Origin: Bacillus luti
GTDB taxonomy: Bacteria; Bacillota; Bacilli; Bacillales; Bacillaceae_G
Length of the DNA stretch: 64,000 nt
Direction: 5' to 3'
NCBI RefSeq assembly: GCF_001884105.1
Contig: NZ_MACI01000095.1
Span: 124,001-188,000 of the forward strand
Within the stretch, counting starts at the first letter, position 1. Every line of letters begins with the position of its first letter. Of this stretch, positions 49,753 to 58,565 are shown one piece after another. The position numbers and the translations under genes were made by a program. The notes below the pieces were generated by a model. That model ran no database searches and had not been told where the DNA came from. It worked only from the letters and a program-made list of their open reading frames with translations.

Positions 49753-49879
49753 TATTTAGCATTTTACAGGAAGTGTAAAAATAGAAGATATAAAGACCTG
49801 AAAAAATAGAGAAAACAGACATATAAGTAGGGCTTTTTAGAAGGAAGTTTTTCTTATATGCAGAACGTGAGGTGAAGAA

Positions 49880-52261
49880 ATGGCAAAACAAAAGCAAAGA
49901 GGGACGAAGGCGAAAGCAAGACGTACGATAAAGCCAACTTTGTATTATGAAATCGTTGGTTTAACTCTTTTTGCACTTTCAATCATTACGATTTTACAGC
50001 TAGGTGTTGTAGGAAAATCGTTTGTGTTGTTTTTTCGCTTCTTCTTTGGTGAGTGGTACATAATTGGTGTGTTAGGTGTAATAGCTTTATCGGTTTCCTT
50101 TGTTATAAAACGTGGATGGCCAAACCTTTTAAATAAAAGGTTAATTGGATTTTATTTAATTGTATTGGCGATATTAATGTTTAGTCATATTACATTATTT
50201 AACCTACTTACGAAAGATGGAGCAGTGCAAAATACTTCTGTTATTGTGAGTACGAAAGATAACTTCTTTCTTGAAATGAAAAAGGGGCCAGATAGTGTTC
50301 ATTTAGGTGGAGGTATGTTTGGTGCGCTTATGTTCGCAACATGCTACTTCTTATTTGATGAAGTAGGAGCCTATATTATCGGGATTATATTGGTTATTCT
50401 TGGAATACTCTGTATAACCAATAAACATATTGGAGAAGTGCTAGCTCCGGTTGGTAGAATTCTTAGAAGTCAATTTGAAGTGGTGCAAGGGGATTATAAA
50501 GATTGGAGATCCAAAAGAGCCGCTGAACAAACAGAAAAGAAAAAAACAACAAGAAGTACACGGAGCAGACGTGCTGCAGAACAAGAAGAAATTATTGAGC
50601 CAGTGGAAGAAATCCAAATTGATCCTCCGATTATTTCAAATTTCACTGAGAATTATCCTGTAAATGAAGAAGAGGATAAACGAATCGAAGTAGAACAAGA
50701 AGAGTCGATTCCTTCTCCGTTTATCGAAGAAGCTCCACCTGTTGAGGAGCCAAAGAAAAAGCGTGGAGAAAAAATTGTTGAATCGTTAGAGGCGGAAACG
50801 CAAGCACCTCCTATGCAATTTTCAAATGTGGAAAATAAAGACTATAAGCTTCCTTCTCTTGATATATTGAAATTCCCAAAAAATAAACAAGTGACAAATG
50901 AAAATGCGGAGATTTACGAAAATGCTCGTAAATTAGAACGGACATTCCAAAGTTTTGGTGTGAAAGCGAAAGTAACCAAAGTACATAGAGGTCCGGCAGT
51001 TACGAAGTATGAAGTATATCCGGATATGGGAGTGAAGGTAAGTAAAATCGTTAGTTTAAGTGATGATTTAGCGCTTGCATTAGCGGCGAAAGATATTCGT
51101 ATTGAAGCACCAATTCCCGGGAAATCAGCTGTAGGGATTGAGGTTCCGAATTCGGAAGTTTCTATGGTAACGCTTAGAGAGGTTCTGGATTCAAAGGCTA
51201 ATAATCATCCGGAAGAAAAGCTATTAATTGGTCTTGGACGAGATATTACAGGGGAAGCGGTATTAGCTCGTTTAAATAAAATGCCCCATTTACTAGTAGC
51301 TGGTGCGACTGGTAGTGGGAAAAGTGTATGTATTAACGGTATTATTGTTAGTATTTTAATGCGTGCAAAACCGCATGAAGTAAAATTAATGATGATTGAT
51401 CCGAAAATGGTAGAGTTAAATGTATATAATGGTGTTCCGCACTTATTAACGCCAGTTGTAACTGATCCGAAAAAGGCGTCACAGGCTTTGAAAAAAGTTG
51501 TAAGTGAGATGGAGCGTCGTTACGAATTATTTGCTCATAGTGGAACGCGTAACATTGAAGGATACAATGACTATATTAAAGAGCACAACAGTCAATCAGA
51601 AGCGAAACAACCTGAATTACCGTATATTGTAGTAATTGTGGACGAGCTGGCAGACTTAATGATGGTTGCTTCTTCAGATGTAGAGGATGCAATTATGCGT
51701 TTAGCACAAATGGCGCGTGCTGCTGGTATTCATTTAATTATCGCGACGCAACGTCCGTCAGTTGATGTTATTACCGGTGTTATTAAAGCAAATATTCCAT
51801 CACGTATTGCATTTGCTGTATCTTCTCAAACAGATTCTCGTACAATTCTTGACGGTGGTGGTGCAGAGAAGCTGCTAGGCCGAGGGGATATGTTGTTCAT
51901 ACCAATTGGTGCATCGAAGCCTGTGCGTGTACAAGGCGCATTTTTATCAGACGATGAAGTTGAAAGAGTTGTAGAATATGTTATTGGGCAGCAAAAAGCA
52001 CAATATCAAGAAGATATGATTCCGCAAGATGTTCCTGATACAAAGCAGGAAGTAGAAGATGAATTATATGATGAAGCAGTTCAACTCGTAGTGGAAATGC
52101 AAACGGCCTCTGTTTCTATGCTGCAACGTAGATTTAGAGTAGGGTATACGCGAGCTGCTCGTTTAATTGATGCAATGGAAATGAATGGTGTAGTAGGCCC
52201 TTATGAAGGTAGTAAACCGAGAGAAGTACTTATAAATGATGTGCAAGAAAAAAGTTCTTAA
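49880..52261 (+). CDS. spoIIIE: DNA translocase SpoIIIE (FtsK family)
   Basis: A 793-residue septal DNA pump that moves the chromosome into the forespore. The N-terminal part has about four membrane helices (residues 20-190). A charged linker rich in Lys/Glu (about 205-330) follows. The FtsK alpha/beta motor has Walker A GATGSGKS (475-482), [12 protein letters not shown] as Walker B and [14 protein letters not shown]. The C-terminal gamma winged helix (about 725-790, [33 protein letters not shown]) reads SRS/KOPS sites. The Shine-Dalgarno is GTGAGGTGAAG. Confidence 0.97.
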   Translation: MAKQKQRGTKAKARRTIKPTLYYEIVGLTLFALSIITILQLGVVGKSFVLFFRFFFGEWYIIGVLGVIALSVSFVIKRGWPNLLNKRLIGFYLIVLAILMFSHITLFNLLTKDGAVQNTSVIVSTKDNFFLEMKKGPDSVHLGGGMFGALMFATCYFLFDEVGAYIIGIILVILGILCITNKHIGEVLAPVGRILRSQFEVVQGDYKDWRSKRAAEQTEKKKTTRSTRSRRAAEQEEIIEPVEEIQIDPPIISNFTENYPVNEEEDKRIEVEQEESIPSPFIEEAPPVEEPKKKRGEKIVESLEAETQAPPMQFSNVENKDYKLPSLDILKFPKNKQVTNENAEIYENARKLERTFQSFGVKAKVTKVHRGPAVTKYEVYPDMGVKVSKIVSLSDDLALALAAKDIRIEAPIPGKSAVGIEVPNSEVSMVTLREVLDSKANNHPEEKLLIGLGRDITGEAVLARLNKMPHLLVAGATGSGKSVCINGIIVSILMRAKPHEVKLMMIDPKMVELNVYNGVPHLLTPVVTDPKKASQALKKVVSEMERRYELFAHSGTRNIEGYNDYIKEHNSQSEAKQPELPYIVVIVDELADLMMVASSDVEDAIMRLAQMARAAGIHLIIATQRPSVDVITGVIKANIPSRIAFAVSSQTDSRTILDGGGAEKLLGRGDMLFIPIGASKPVRVQGAFLSDDEVERVVEYVIGQQKAQYQEDMIPQDVPDTKQEVEDELYDEAVQLVVEMQTASVSMLQRRFRVGYTRAARLIDAMEMNGVVGPYEGSKPREVLINDVQEKSS

Positions 52262-52300
52262 AAAAAGCCTAATTGTTTTTACAATTAGGCTTTTTTATAT
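52261..52300 (+). terminator. Intrinsic terminator after spoIIIE
   Basis: Perfect 15-bp stem AAAAAAGCCTAATTG (52261-52275) / CAATTAGGCTTTTTT (52282-52296); it overlaps the stop codon and is symmetrical, so probably bidirectional. Confidence 0.93.
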
Positions 52301-52433
52301 GCTGTTTTTGTTATATACTATAGTCAACGATAAAGAAAGGGCTTACATCTAGGTAATTTCTTTAGAATGCGAATACTACGAGTATGATTTTTATAAACGT
52401 TCGATATTCAATGTAGAAAAATGTTAAATTTTG

Positions 52434-52462
52434 TTGACACGTATGGGAGCAAGTGGTAAGAT
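52434..52462 (+). promoter_or_regulatory. Sigma-A promoter of the guanine riboswitch / ymfC-nup transcript
   Basis: Perfect TTGACA (52434-52439), 17 bp, TAAGAT (52457-52462) with extended -10 TGG (52454-52456). The start is near 52469, just before the aptamer. Confidence 0.75.
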
Positions 52463-52482
52463 TACTTCGAAAAGAATCACTG

Positions 52483-52551
52483 CCTCATATAATCTTGGAG
52501 ATAAGGTCCATAAGTTTCTACCTAGCAACCATGAATTGCTGGACTATGAGG
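52483..52551 (+). promoter_or_regulatory. Guanine-class purine riboswitch aptamer
   Basis: P1 is CCTCATA (52483-52489) / TATGAGG (52545-52551). The core ATAATC, loop L2 GATAAGG, junction GTTTCTACC, P3 AGCAA/TTGCT with loop CCATGAA, and J3/1 GACTATG all match the purine riboswitch consensus. The discriminating base in GACTAT is C (52544), which pairs with guanine; adenine switches have U there. L2 and L3 are 7 nt each, as required for the kissing loops. Confidence 0.93.
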
Positions 52552-52640
52552 GGAAAAGTGTGTAACAAAGGATGTAAGGAATCTTTGTGCCGAACTTTTT
52601 CTCGATATGAGGAATGTTTATGGTGCAAAGTTTTTTTTAT
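52552..52640 (+). terminator. Expression platform of the guanine riboswitch (terminator/antiterminator)
   Basis: The terminator stem is CTTTGTGCC (52583-52591) / GGTGCAAAG (52622-52630, two G.T pairs), extended by an inner CTC-GATAT-GAG helix and followed by T8 (52631-52638). A competing antiterminator pairs the 3' P1 strand and downstream bases (52545-52558) with ACTTTTTCTCGATA (52595-52608). Guanine binding therefore favours termination (OFF switch). Confidence 0.85.
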
Positions 52641-52713
52641 GGAGTAAAGAGTGAAAATTTATTCTTGAAAAATTATTAATATTTATTCGACGATTATGTT
52701 TATTTTTAGTATT

Positions 52714-52726
52714 TAGTAATTTACTA
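52714..52726 (+). promoter_or_regulatory. 13-bp palindrome upstream of ymfC (possible operator)
   Basis: TAGTAA-T-TTACTA lies between the riboswitch terminator and the regulator gene. GntR-family proteins bind short palindromes, so autoregulation is possible. AT-rich chance occurrence cannot be excluded. Confidence 0.3.
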
Positions 52727-52797
52727 TGTTGTAAGTTGAAAAAAGAGAAAAGAAGTCTTACATCAGAGGTCGAATAATTGAAATGCGGGGGAGTCTT

Positions 52798-53523
52798 ATG
52801 TCAGTAAAATCCGATAGTCGTCACCTATATTTACGGGTGATAGATCACATCAAAGAAAAAATTAAAGATGGAGCTTACAAAGAAAGACAAAAGTTACCGT
52901 CAGAGTTTGATTTAGCGAAAGAACTTGGCGTAAGTAGAGCAACTTTAAGGGAAGCACTGCGTATTTTAGAGGAAGAAAATGTTGTTATTCGTAGACATGG
53001 TGTGGGGACATTTGTAAATGCGAAACCGCTATTTTCTTCTGGAATTGAGCAACTTTCTAGTATTACAGATATGATTTCTAGTGTGGGGAAAACACCAGGA
53101 ACAATCTTTTTATCATCATCTACAACAACTTTAACAGAAGAAGAAAAAGAGAAATTTAATTGTGAAGATGGATTTAATGCAGTAATGATTGAGCGTGTGC
53201 GTACAGCAGATGGGGAACCAGTTGTATATTGCGTTGATAAACTGGCAAAAGAGATTTTACCAGATTTATCAGGATACAATGAGGAATCGTTGCTTACTGT
53301 TATACATAATAATACGCACAAACGTATTACGTACGCGGTTGCTCACATTGAGCCAATAGGTTATCATCCGAAAATTTCACCGATTTTAGAATGTGAACCT
53401 GAAACGGCGCTGCTAGTTTTAAAGCAAATGCACTATGATCAAAATGATGAACCAATTTTGTATTCTATCAATTACTTTAGAGCTGATAAGTTTAGCTTCC
53501 ACGTATTAAGAAAGCGTATGTAG
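52798..53523 (+). CDS. ymfC: GntR-family (HutC/UTRA) transcriptional regulator
   Basis: A 241-residue regulator. I chose ATG 52798, with GGGGGAG upstream. The N-terminal winged helix (about 8-75: [27 protein letters not shown], then [32 protein letters not shown] as blocks) is GntR type. The C-terminal UTRA ligand domain spans about 95-238 ([16 protein letters not shown]...[28 protein letters not shown]). The position next to spoIIIE matches B. subtilis ymfC. It lies downstream of the guanine riboswitch and 94 bp before the transporter, so it may control it. The ligand is not known. Confidence 0.92.
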   Translation: MSVKSDSRHLYLRVIDHIKEKIKDGAYKERQKLPSEFDLAKELGVSRATLREALRILEEENVVIRRHGVGTFVNAKPLFSSGIEQLSSITDMISSVGKTPGTIFLSSSTTTLTEEEKEKFNCEDGFNAVMIERVRTADGEPVVYCVDKLAKEILPDLSGYNEESLLTVIHNNTHKRITYAVAHIEPIGYHPKISPILECEPETALLVLKQMHYDQNDEPILYSINYFRADKFSFHVLRKRM

Positions 53524-53617
53524 GCATGTTCCATTTTAGGGAGGTGACAGCAAGAAGTTAGGGACAGCAGCGTAAGAATAAAGAGATATATTTATTATTT
53601 TAGGAGGGGTTTCTAGT

Positions 53618-54694
53618 ATGAAGAAAAAAACAGGTCTATTATTATCGTTAACGTTAGCAGCAAGTACAGTGTTAGGTGCATGTGGTAATTCGGATAAAGC
53701 GGATGGCGGCAAAAAAGATGATAAAGAGTTTAAAGTTGGTATGGTTACAGATGTTGGGGGCGTTGATGATAAATCATTCAACCAATCTTCTTGGGAAGGT
53801 TTAAAAAAGTTTGGTAAAGATAATAAATTAAAAGAAAAAACAAATTATCGTTACCTACAGTCTGAAAAAGAAGCAGATTATATTCCAAACTTAAAGAAAT
53901 TTTCGAAAGATAAGTATGATTTATCTTTCGGAATTGGTTATAAATTAGAAGGTGCAATTAAAGAGGTAGCAAAAGAATCTCCAAAACAACAATTCGCAAT
54001 CGTTGATACTGTTGTAGATGCACCAAACGTAACGAGCATTACATTTAAAGATCATGAAGGGTCATTCCTTGTAGGTGCGGTGGCAGCTATGTCAACAAAA
54101 ACGAATAAAGTAGGATTTGTTGGTGGAATGAAGAGTGATTTAATTAGTAAATTTGAAAATGGATTTAAAGCTGGTGCAAAAGCAGTAAATCCAAACATTG
54201 AAATCGTATCTGAATATGCAGAAGCATTCGATAAGCCTGAAAAAGGTACAGTTCTTGCTTCAGCAATGTACGGTGGAGGCGTAGATGTAATTTATCATGC
54301 TGCTGGTGGTACAGGTAACGGCGTATTCACTGAAGCGAAAAACCGTAAGAAAAAAGGTGAGAACGTTTGGGTAATCGGTGTTGACCGTGACCAACATCAA
54401 GAAGGTATGCCTGAAAACGTAACATTAACTTCAATGGTAAAACGTGTAGATATCGCTGTTGAAAAAGTAGCACAAGAAGCAAAAGATGGTAAATTAGAAG
54501 GCGGTAAAGTAGAAGCATTTGGTTTAAAAGATGACGGTGTTGGTATTGCAAAAACAACTGACAACGTGAAAAAAGTTAATCCTGAAATTTTAACAAAAGT
54601 AGAAGAGCTTGAAAAGAAAATCACAGATGGTGAAATTAAAGTGCCAGCTACAGATAAAGAGTATAAAGAATATGAAGCTTCTCTAAAAAAATAA
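53618..54694 (+). CDS. nupN: BMP-family nucleoside-binding lipoprotein (NupN-like)
   Basis: A 358-residue ABC-transporter substrate-binding lipoprotein. The signal peptide ends in the lipobox LGAC with lipidated Cys22, followed by a charged linker. The BMP/PnrA-like domain starts VGMVTDVGGVDDKSFNQSSWEGL. It continues through DTVVDAPNVTSITFKDHEGSFLVGAVAA, where purine-nucleoside binders place conserved contacts, and VIGVDRDQH. The Shine-Dalgarno is TAGGAGGGG. The B. subtilis homologue (yufN) belongs to a guanosine importer. It is separated from nupO by a stem-loop. Confidence 0.93.
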   Translation: MKKKTGLLLSLTLAASTVLGACGNSDKADGGKKDDKEFKVGMVTDVGGVDDKSFNQSSWEGLKKFGKDNKLKEKTNYRYLQSEKEADYIPNLKKFSKDKYDLSFGIGYKLEGAIKEVAKESPKQQFAIVDTVVDAPNVTSITFKDHEGSFLVGAVAAMSTKTNKVGFVGGMKSDLISKFENGFKAGAKAVNPNIEIVSEYAEAFDKPEKGTVLASAMYGGGVDVIYHAAGGTGNGVFTEAKNRKKKGENVWVIGVDRDQHQEGMPENVTLTSMVKRVDIAVEKVAQEAKDGKLEGGKVEAFGLKDDGVGIAKTTDNVKKVNPEILTKVEELEKKITDGEIKVPATDKEYKEYEASLKK

Positions 54695-54706
54695 ATAGAG
54701 AAATAG

Positions 54707-54735
54707 CAAAGGTTAGTTCATAGAACTAACCTTTG
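54707..54735 (+). terminator. Intercistronic stem-loop after nupN
   Basis: Perfect 13-bp stem CAAAGGTTAGTTC (54707-54719) / GAACTAACCTTTG (54723-54735), ATA loop, no U tract. More likely an mRNA stabiliser or partial attenuator that favours the binding protein over the permease parts. Confidence 0.6.
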
Positions 54736-54812
54736 TATGTATAAAACTTCCAAATTGCTTAATAAGTTAATAGTGTAATAGGGGAATGTTCCCTGTTAAA
54801 AGGAGGAACACA

Positions 54813-56345
54813 ATGGAATACGTAATTGAGATGAATAACATTACGAAAGTATTCCCAGGCATTGTAGCGAATGATGATATTACGCTGCAAGTAAAGCAGG
54901 GAGAAATACATGCTTTACTTGGAGAAAATGGTGCAGGGAAATCCACATTGATGAATGTACTATTTGGTTTGTACCAGCCAGAACAAGGTGAAATTAAAAT
55001 TAAAGGGAAACCTGTAAAAATTACAAACCCAAATATAGCAAATGACCTTGGTATTGGGATGGTCCATCAGCACTTTATGCTTGTTCATAATTTTACAGTT
55101 ACTGAGAATATTATTCTCGGAAATGAGCCGAAGAAAAAAGGGAAAATTGCTGTTGAAGAAGCTGCTAAAGAAATCCAAAAATTGTCTGAGCAATACGGTT
55201 TAGCTGTAGATCCATATGCAAAAATACAGGATATTTCTGTTGGTATGCAACAGCGTGTTGAAATTTTGAAAACACTTTATCGAGGGGCAGAAATTTTAAT
55301 ATTTGATGAACCGACGGCAGTGTTAACACCACAAGAAATTCATGAGCTTATTCAAATTATGAAAAAGCTTGTACAAGAAGGTAAATCTATCATTCTTATT
55401 ACACATAAGTTGAAAGAAATTATGGAAGTTTGCGATCGTTGTACAATTATTCGTAAAGGAAAAGGGATTGGAACGGTTGACGTTGCAAATACGGATGAAC
55501 ATAAACTTGCAGAATTAATGGTCGGACGTCAAGTGAATTTCAAAACAGAAAAAATAGACGCTAAGCCAAAAGAAGAAGTACTTTCAATTGCAAACATTGT
55601 TGTTCACGATGCGCGCCAACTACCTGCTGTAAAAGGCCTTGACTTAACTGTTCGTGCGGGGGAAATTGTTGGTATTGCAGGGATTGATGGAAATGGACAA
55701 AGTGAATTAATAGAAGCAATTACTGGTTTACGAAAAGTTGAGTCAGGTTCTATTGCAATTAAAGGAAAAGAAATAACGAATTGGCCTGTTAGAAGAATAA
55801 CAGAAGAAGGAATTGGTCATATTCCAGAAGATCGTCATAAACACGGACTCGTTCTTGATTTTTCTGTTAGAGATAATATAGTTCTGCAAACTTACTATAA
55901 AAATCCGTTTTCAAAAAAAGGGATTTTAAATTTCAGCAAAATTACAGAAAAAGCAAAGGCGCTTATTGAACAGTTTGATGTACGTACGCCAAGTGAGCAA
56001 ACGTTAGCGCGTGCTCTATCTGGTGGAAATCAGCAAAAAGCAATTATTGCACGTGAAGTAGACCGTGATCCAGATTTATTAATCGCTGCGCAACCAACAC
56101 GTGGTTTAGATGTGGGAGCAATTGAATTTATTCATAAGAGATTAATAGAACAAAGGGATAAAGGAAAAGCAGTGCTACTTTTATCACTAGAGTTAGAGGA
56201 AATCTTAAATGTTAGTGATCGAATTGCTGTTATTTACGAAGGGAAAATTGTGGCAATTGTTGATGCGAAAGAAACGAACGAACAACAGCTTGGATTGTTA
56301 ATGGCTGGAGGAACAAAGAAAGAGCAGGTGGGTACAAATGGCTAA
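54813..56345 (+). CDS. nupO: Nucleoside ABC transporter, tandem ATP-binding subunit (NupO-like)
   Basis: A 510-residue protein with two fused ABC ATPase domains. I chose ATG 54813, with AAGGAGG upstream. Domain 1 has Walker A GENGAGKST (37-45), signature ISVGMQQRVEIL and Walker B LIFDEPTA. Domain 2 has a degenerate Walker A (GIDGNGQSE), a good LSGGNQQKAIIARE signature and IAAQPTRGLD in which Gln replaces the usual Walker B glutamate. Such asymmetry is normal for this family. It overlaps nupP by 8 bp. Confidence 0.94.
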   Translation: MEYVIEMNNITKVFPGIVANDDITLQVKQGEIHALLGENGAGKSTLMNVLFGLYQPEQGEIKIKGKPVKITNPNIANDLGIGMVHQHFMLVHNFTVTENIILGNEPKKKGKIAVEEAAKEIQKLSEQYGLAVDPYAKIQDISVGMQQRVEILKTLYRGAEILIFDEPTAVLTPQEIHELIQIMKKLVQEGKSIILITHKLKEIMEVCDRCTIIRKGKGIGTVDVANTDEHKLAELMVGRQVNFKTEKIDAKPKEEVLSIANIVVHDARQLPAVKGLDLTVRAGEIVGIAGIDGNGQSELIEAITGLRKVESGSIAIKGKEITNWPVRRITEEGIGHIPEDRHKHGLVLDFSVRDNIVLQTYYKNPFSKKGILNFSKITEKAKALIEQFDVRTPSEQTLARALSGGNQQKAIIAREVDRDPDLLIAAQPTRGLDVGAIEFIHKRLIEQRDKGKAVLLLSLELEEILNVSDRIAVIYEGKIVAIVDAKETNEQQLGLLMAGGTKKEQVGTNG

Positions 56346-57396
56346 AAAACTTTTAACAGAACGAACGATAAATATTTTAGTCCCAGTACTATCCGTTATT
56401 TTCGGCTTACTTGTAGGAGCAATTGTAATGCTAGTTAGTGGGTATGATCCAATAGTTGGTTATAGTGCACTTTGGACAGGAATGTTCGGCAGTGCAAGTG
56501 CAATTGGTGAGACGCTTCGTACAATGATACCGCTTATTCTTGCTGGATTATCTGTGGCGTTTGCATTTCGTACAGGCCTATTTAATATCGGAGTAGAGGG
56601 TCAATTGTTAGTTGGTTGGCTTGCGGCAGTTTGGTTTGGTTATGCAGTTTCGCTACCAGCTGTTCTTCACATTCCATTATCTATTTTATTTGCAGCGTTG
56701 GTGGGAGGAATATGGGGCTTTATTCCTGGATACTTAAAAGGAAAGTTTCAAGTTAATGAAGTTATTGTAACAATTATGATGAACTATATCGCGTTATTTG
56801 TAACATATGACATCATTAAGCGCTTTTTACATGAGGGTAATGATAAAACGTACGACATTAAAGAGAGTGCGTCATTATCTTCTGATTGGCTTGCTTCCAT
56901 TACTGATGGTTCACGCCTTCACTGGGGAATTATTGTGGCCATTTTAGTAGCTATCTTAATGTGGTTCTTATTAGATCGAACAACTTTAGGTTACGAATTA
57001 AAGTCAGTAGGATTTAATCAACATGCTTCTCAATATGCAGGTATGAAAGTTTCTCGTAATGTAGTATTCTCTATGACAATTGCTGGTGCATTTGCAGGGA
57101 TTGGTGGAGCAATGGAAGGATTAGGAACATTCCAAAGTATGACAGCGATGTCTTCGTTTACGGGAGTCGGATTTGACGGAATTGCCGTAGCGCTCCTTGG
57201 AGGAAATAACCCGTTTGGTATTATTCTTTCAGCATTATTATTTGGCGGTTTGAAAAGTGCTTCCCCTCAAATGAACTTTGAGGCAGATGTACCATCAGAG
57301 CTTATTAACGTAATTATTGCGTGTATCATCTTCTTTGTTGCATGTAGTTATGTGTTAAGATGGGCGCTTACACGCATGAGCAAGGAGGGGAAATAA
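56338..57396 (+). CDS. nupP: Nucleoside ABC transporter permease (NupP-like)
   Basis: A 352-residue permease of the branched-chain-amino-acid/BMP superfamily with about nine to ten membrane helices. Characteristic blocks are ALWTGMFGSASAIGETLR, FRTGLFNIGVEGQLLVGWLA, GFIPGYLKGKFQVNEVIVTIMMNYIA, GMKVSRNVVFSMTIAGAFAGIGGAMEG and VGFDGIAVALLGGNNPFGI (the longer ones seen as conserved blocks). It starts 8 bp inside nupO and ends directly against nupQ, so the transporter parts are tightly coupled. Confidence 0.94.
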   Translation: MAKKLLTERTINILVPVLSVIFGLLVGAIVMLVSGYDPIVGYSALWTGMFGSASAIGETLRTMIPLILAGLSVAFAFRTGLFNIGVEGQLLVGWLAAVWFGYAVSLPAVLHIPLSILFAALVGGIWGFIPGYLKGKFQVNEVIVTIMMNYIALFVTYDIIKRFLHEGNDKTYDIKESASLSSDWLASITDGSRLHWGIIVAILVAILMWFLLDRTTLGYELKSVGFNQHASQYAGMKVSRNVVFSMTIAGAFAGIGGAMEGLGTFQSMTAMSSFTGVGFDGIAVALLGGNNPFGIILSALLFGGLKSASPQMNFEADVPSELINVIIACIIFFVACSYVLRWALTRMSKEGK

Positions 57397-58356
57397 ATGA
57401 GCTTTTTAGATATATTAGCCATTCTTGTGACGGGTACGTTATATACATCAGCACCTATAATTTTCACAGCACTAGGTGGTGTATTTAGTGAAAGATCAGG
57501 TGTTGTAAATATCGGATTAGAAGGACTAATGCTATTTGGTGCATTTATTGGAGTTGTTACAAACCTATTAATGGGCGATACTTGGGGAACGATGACGCCA
57601 TGGATTGCATTATTATTTGCGGCAATTGGTAGTGGATTATTCGCATTACTTCATGCGGTAGCATCTATTACATTCCGAGCTGATCAAGTTGTAAGTGGTG
57701 TAGCGATTAACTTCTTATCTCTTGGTTTAACAGTATTTGCAATTAAGAAGATTTTTGATAAAGGACAGACTGACTTTATTCAGTACCGTATTGAAAAGAT
57801 TGACATTCCAGGTCTTTCGGATATTCCTGTTATAGGGAAAGTATTTTTCTCAAACGTACCGATAACGTCGTATATTGCCATTATTTTAGCATTCGTTGTT
57901 TGGTATGTTATTTATAAAACGCCGTTTGGGCTTCGTCTACGTGCTGTTGGTGAACATCCAATGGCAGCCGATACGATGGGGATTAATGTATATAAAATGC
58001 GCTATATCGGTGTTTGTATATCAGGTGTGTTTGCTGGAATTGGTGGGGCAGTTTTTGCAATGTCAATTTCTAATAACTTTTCTGGAGCAACTATTACAGG
58101 ACAAGGTTTCTTAGCTTTAGCTGCTATGATTTTTGGAAAGTGGAATCCACTAGGTGCATTAGGCGCAGCACTATTCTTTGGTTTTGCACAATCGCTTAGC
58201 GTAACAGGTGGAACAATTCCTGTATTAGATCAAATTCCAAGTGTTTTATTAACGATATTACCATATGTATTCACAATATTAGCACTTGTTGGTTTTGTTG
58301 GTCGTTCGGAAGCGCCGAAAGCATTAGGAACACCTTATGAAAAAGGAAAACGATAA
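57397..58356 (+). CDS. nupQ: Nucleoside ABC transporter permease (NupQ-like)
   Basis: A 319-residue second permease, starting on the base after the nupP stop codon with AGGAGGGG inside nupP. Family blocks are SAPIIFTALGGVFSERSGVVNIGLEGLMLFGAF, FRADQVVSGVAINFLSLGLTVF, RAVGEHPMAADTMGINVYKMRYIGV and ISGVFAGIGGAVFAMS (each seen as conserved blocks). It forms the heterodimeric channel with NupP and ends the operon at a strong terminator. Confidence 0.94.
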   Translation: MSFLDILAILVTGTLYTSAPIIFTALGGVFSERSGVVNIGLEGLMLFGAFIGVVTNLLMGDTWGTMTPWIALLFAAIGSGLFALLHAVASITFRADQVVSGVAINFLSLGLTVFAIKKIFDKGQTDFIQYRIEKIDIPGLSDIPVIGKVFFSNVPITSYIAIILAFVVWYVIYKTPFGLRLRAVGEHPMAADTMGINVYKMRYIGVCISGVFAGIGGAVFAMSISNNFSGATITGQGFLALAAMIFGKWNPLGALGAALFFGFAQSLSVTGGTIPVLDQIPSVLLTILPYVFTILALVGFVGRSEAPKALGTPYEKGKR

Positions 58357-58371
58357 GAATTTTGTAAGCAT

Positions 58372-58404
58372 AAAAAAGCTCGCACATTAGTGCGGGCTTT
58401 TTTA
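58372..58404 (+). terminator. Intrinsic terminator after nupQ
   Basis: Fourteen-bp stem AAAAAAGCTCGCAC (58372-58385) / GTGCGGGCTTTTTT (58390-58403), one G.T pair. Confidence 0.92.
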
Positions 58405-58452
58405 CATAGAATATGTTTAATACGGGATTTTTCCATATTCCTTACATACTAA

Positions 58453-58526
58453 AGTTTTTAGAAAGAATCATATGTAAGCATAATAAGGAAGAAAAGTTGA
58501 TTTTATATTTCTAAAAACTGTATATT
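58453..58526 (+). promoter_or_regulatory. ymfF promoter region with 12-bp inverted repeat
   Basis: Candidate TTGATT (58497-58502) and TATATT (58521-58526) at 18 bp. Perfect inverted repeat AGTTTTTAGAAA (58453-58464) / TTTCTAAAAACT (58508-58519); the right arm lies in the promoter spacer. A smaller inverted pair, CTTACATA (58441-58448) / TATGTAAG (58471-58478), overlaps it. Confidence 0.45.
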
Positions 58527-58565
58527 GAAGAGGAATATTCCTACATACGTAAAGGAGGGCTATAA

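Noticed and set aside
52453-52647. 64-codon + strand frame
   Set aside because: It lies over the guanine riboswitch aptamer and terminator; the RNA structure explains the sequence.
52641-52700. CodY box near ymfC
   Set aside because: The best match has about five mismatches to AATTTTCWGAAAATT; not supportable.
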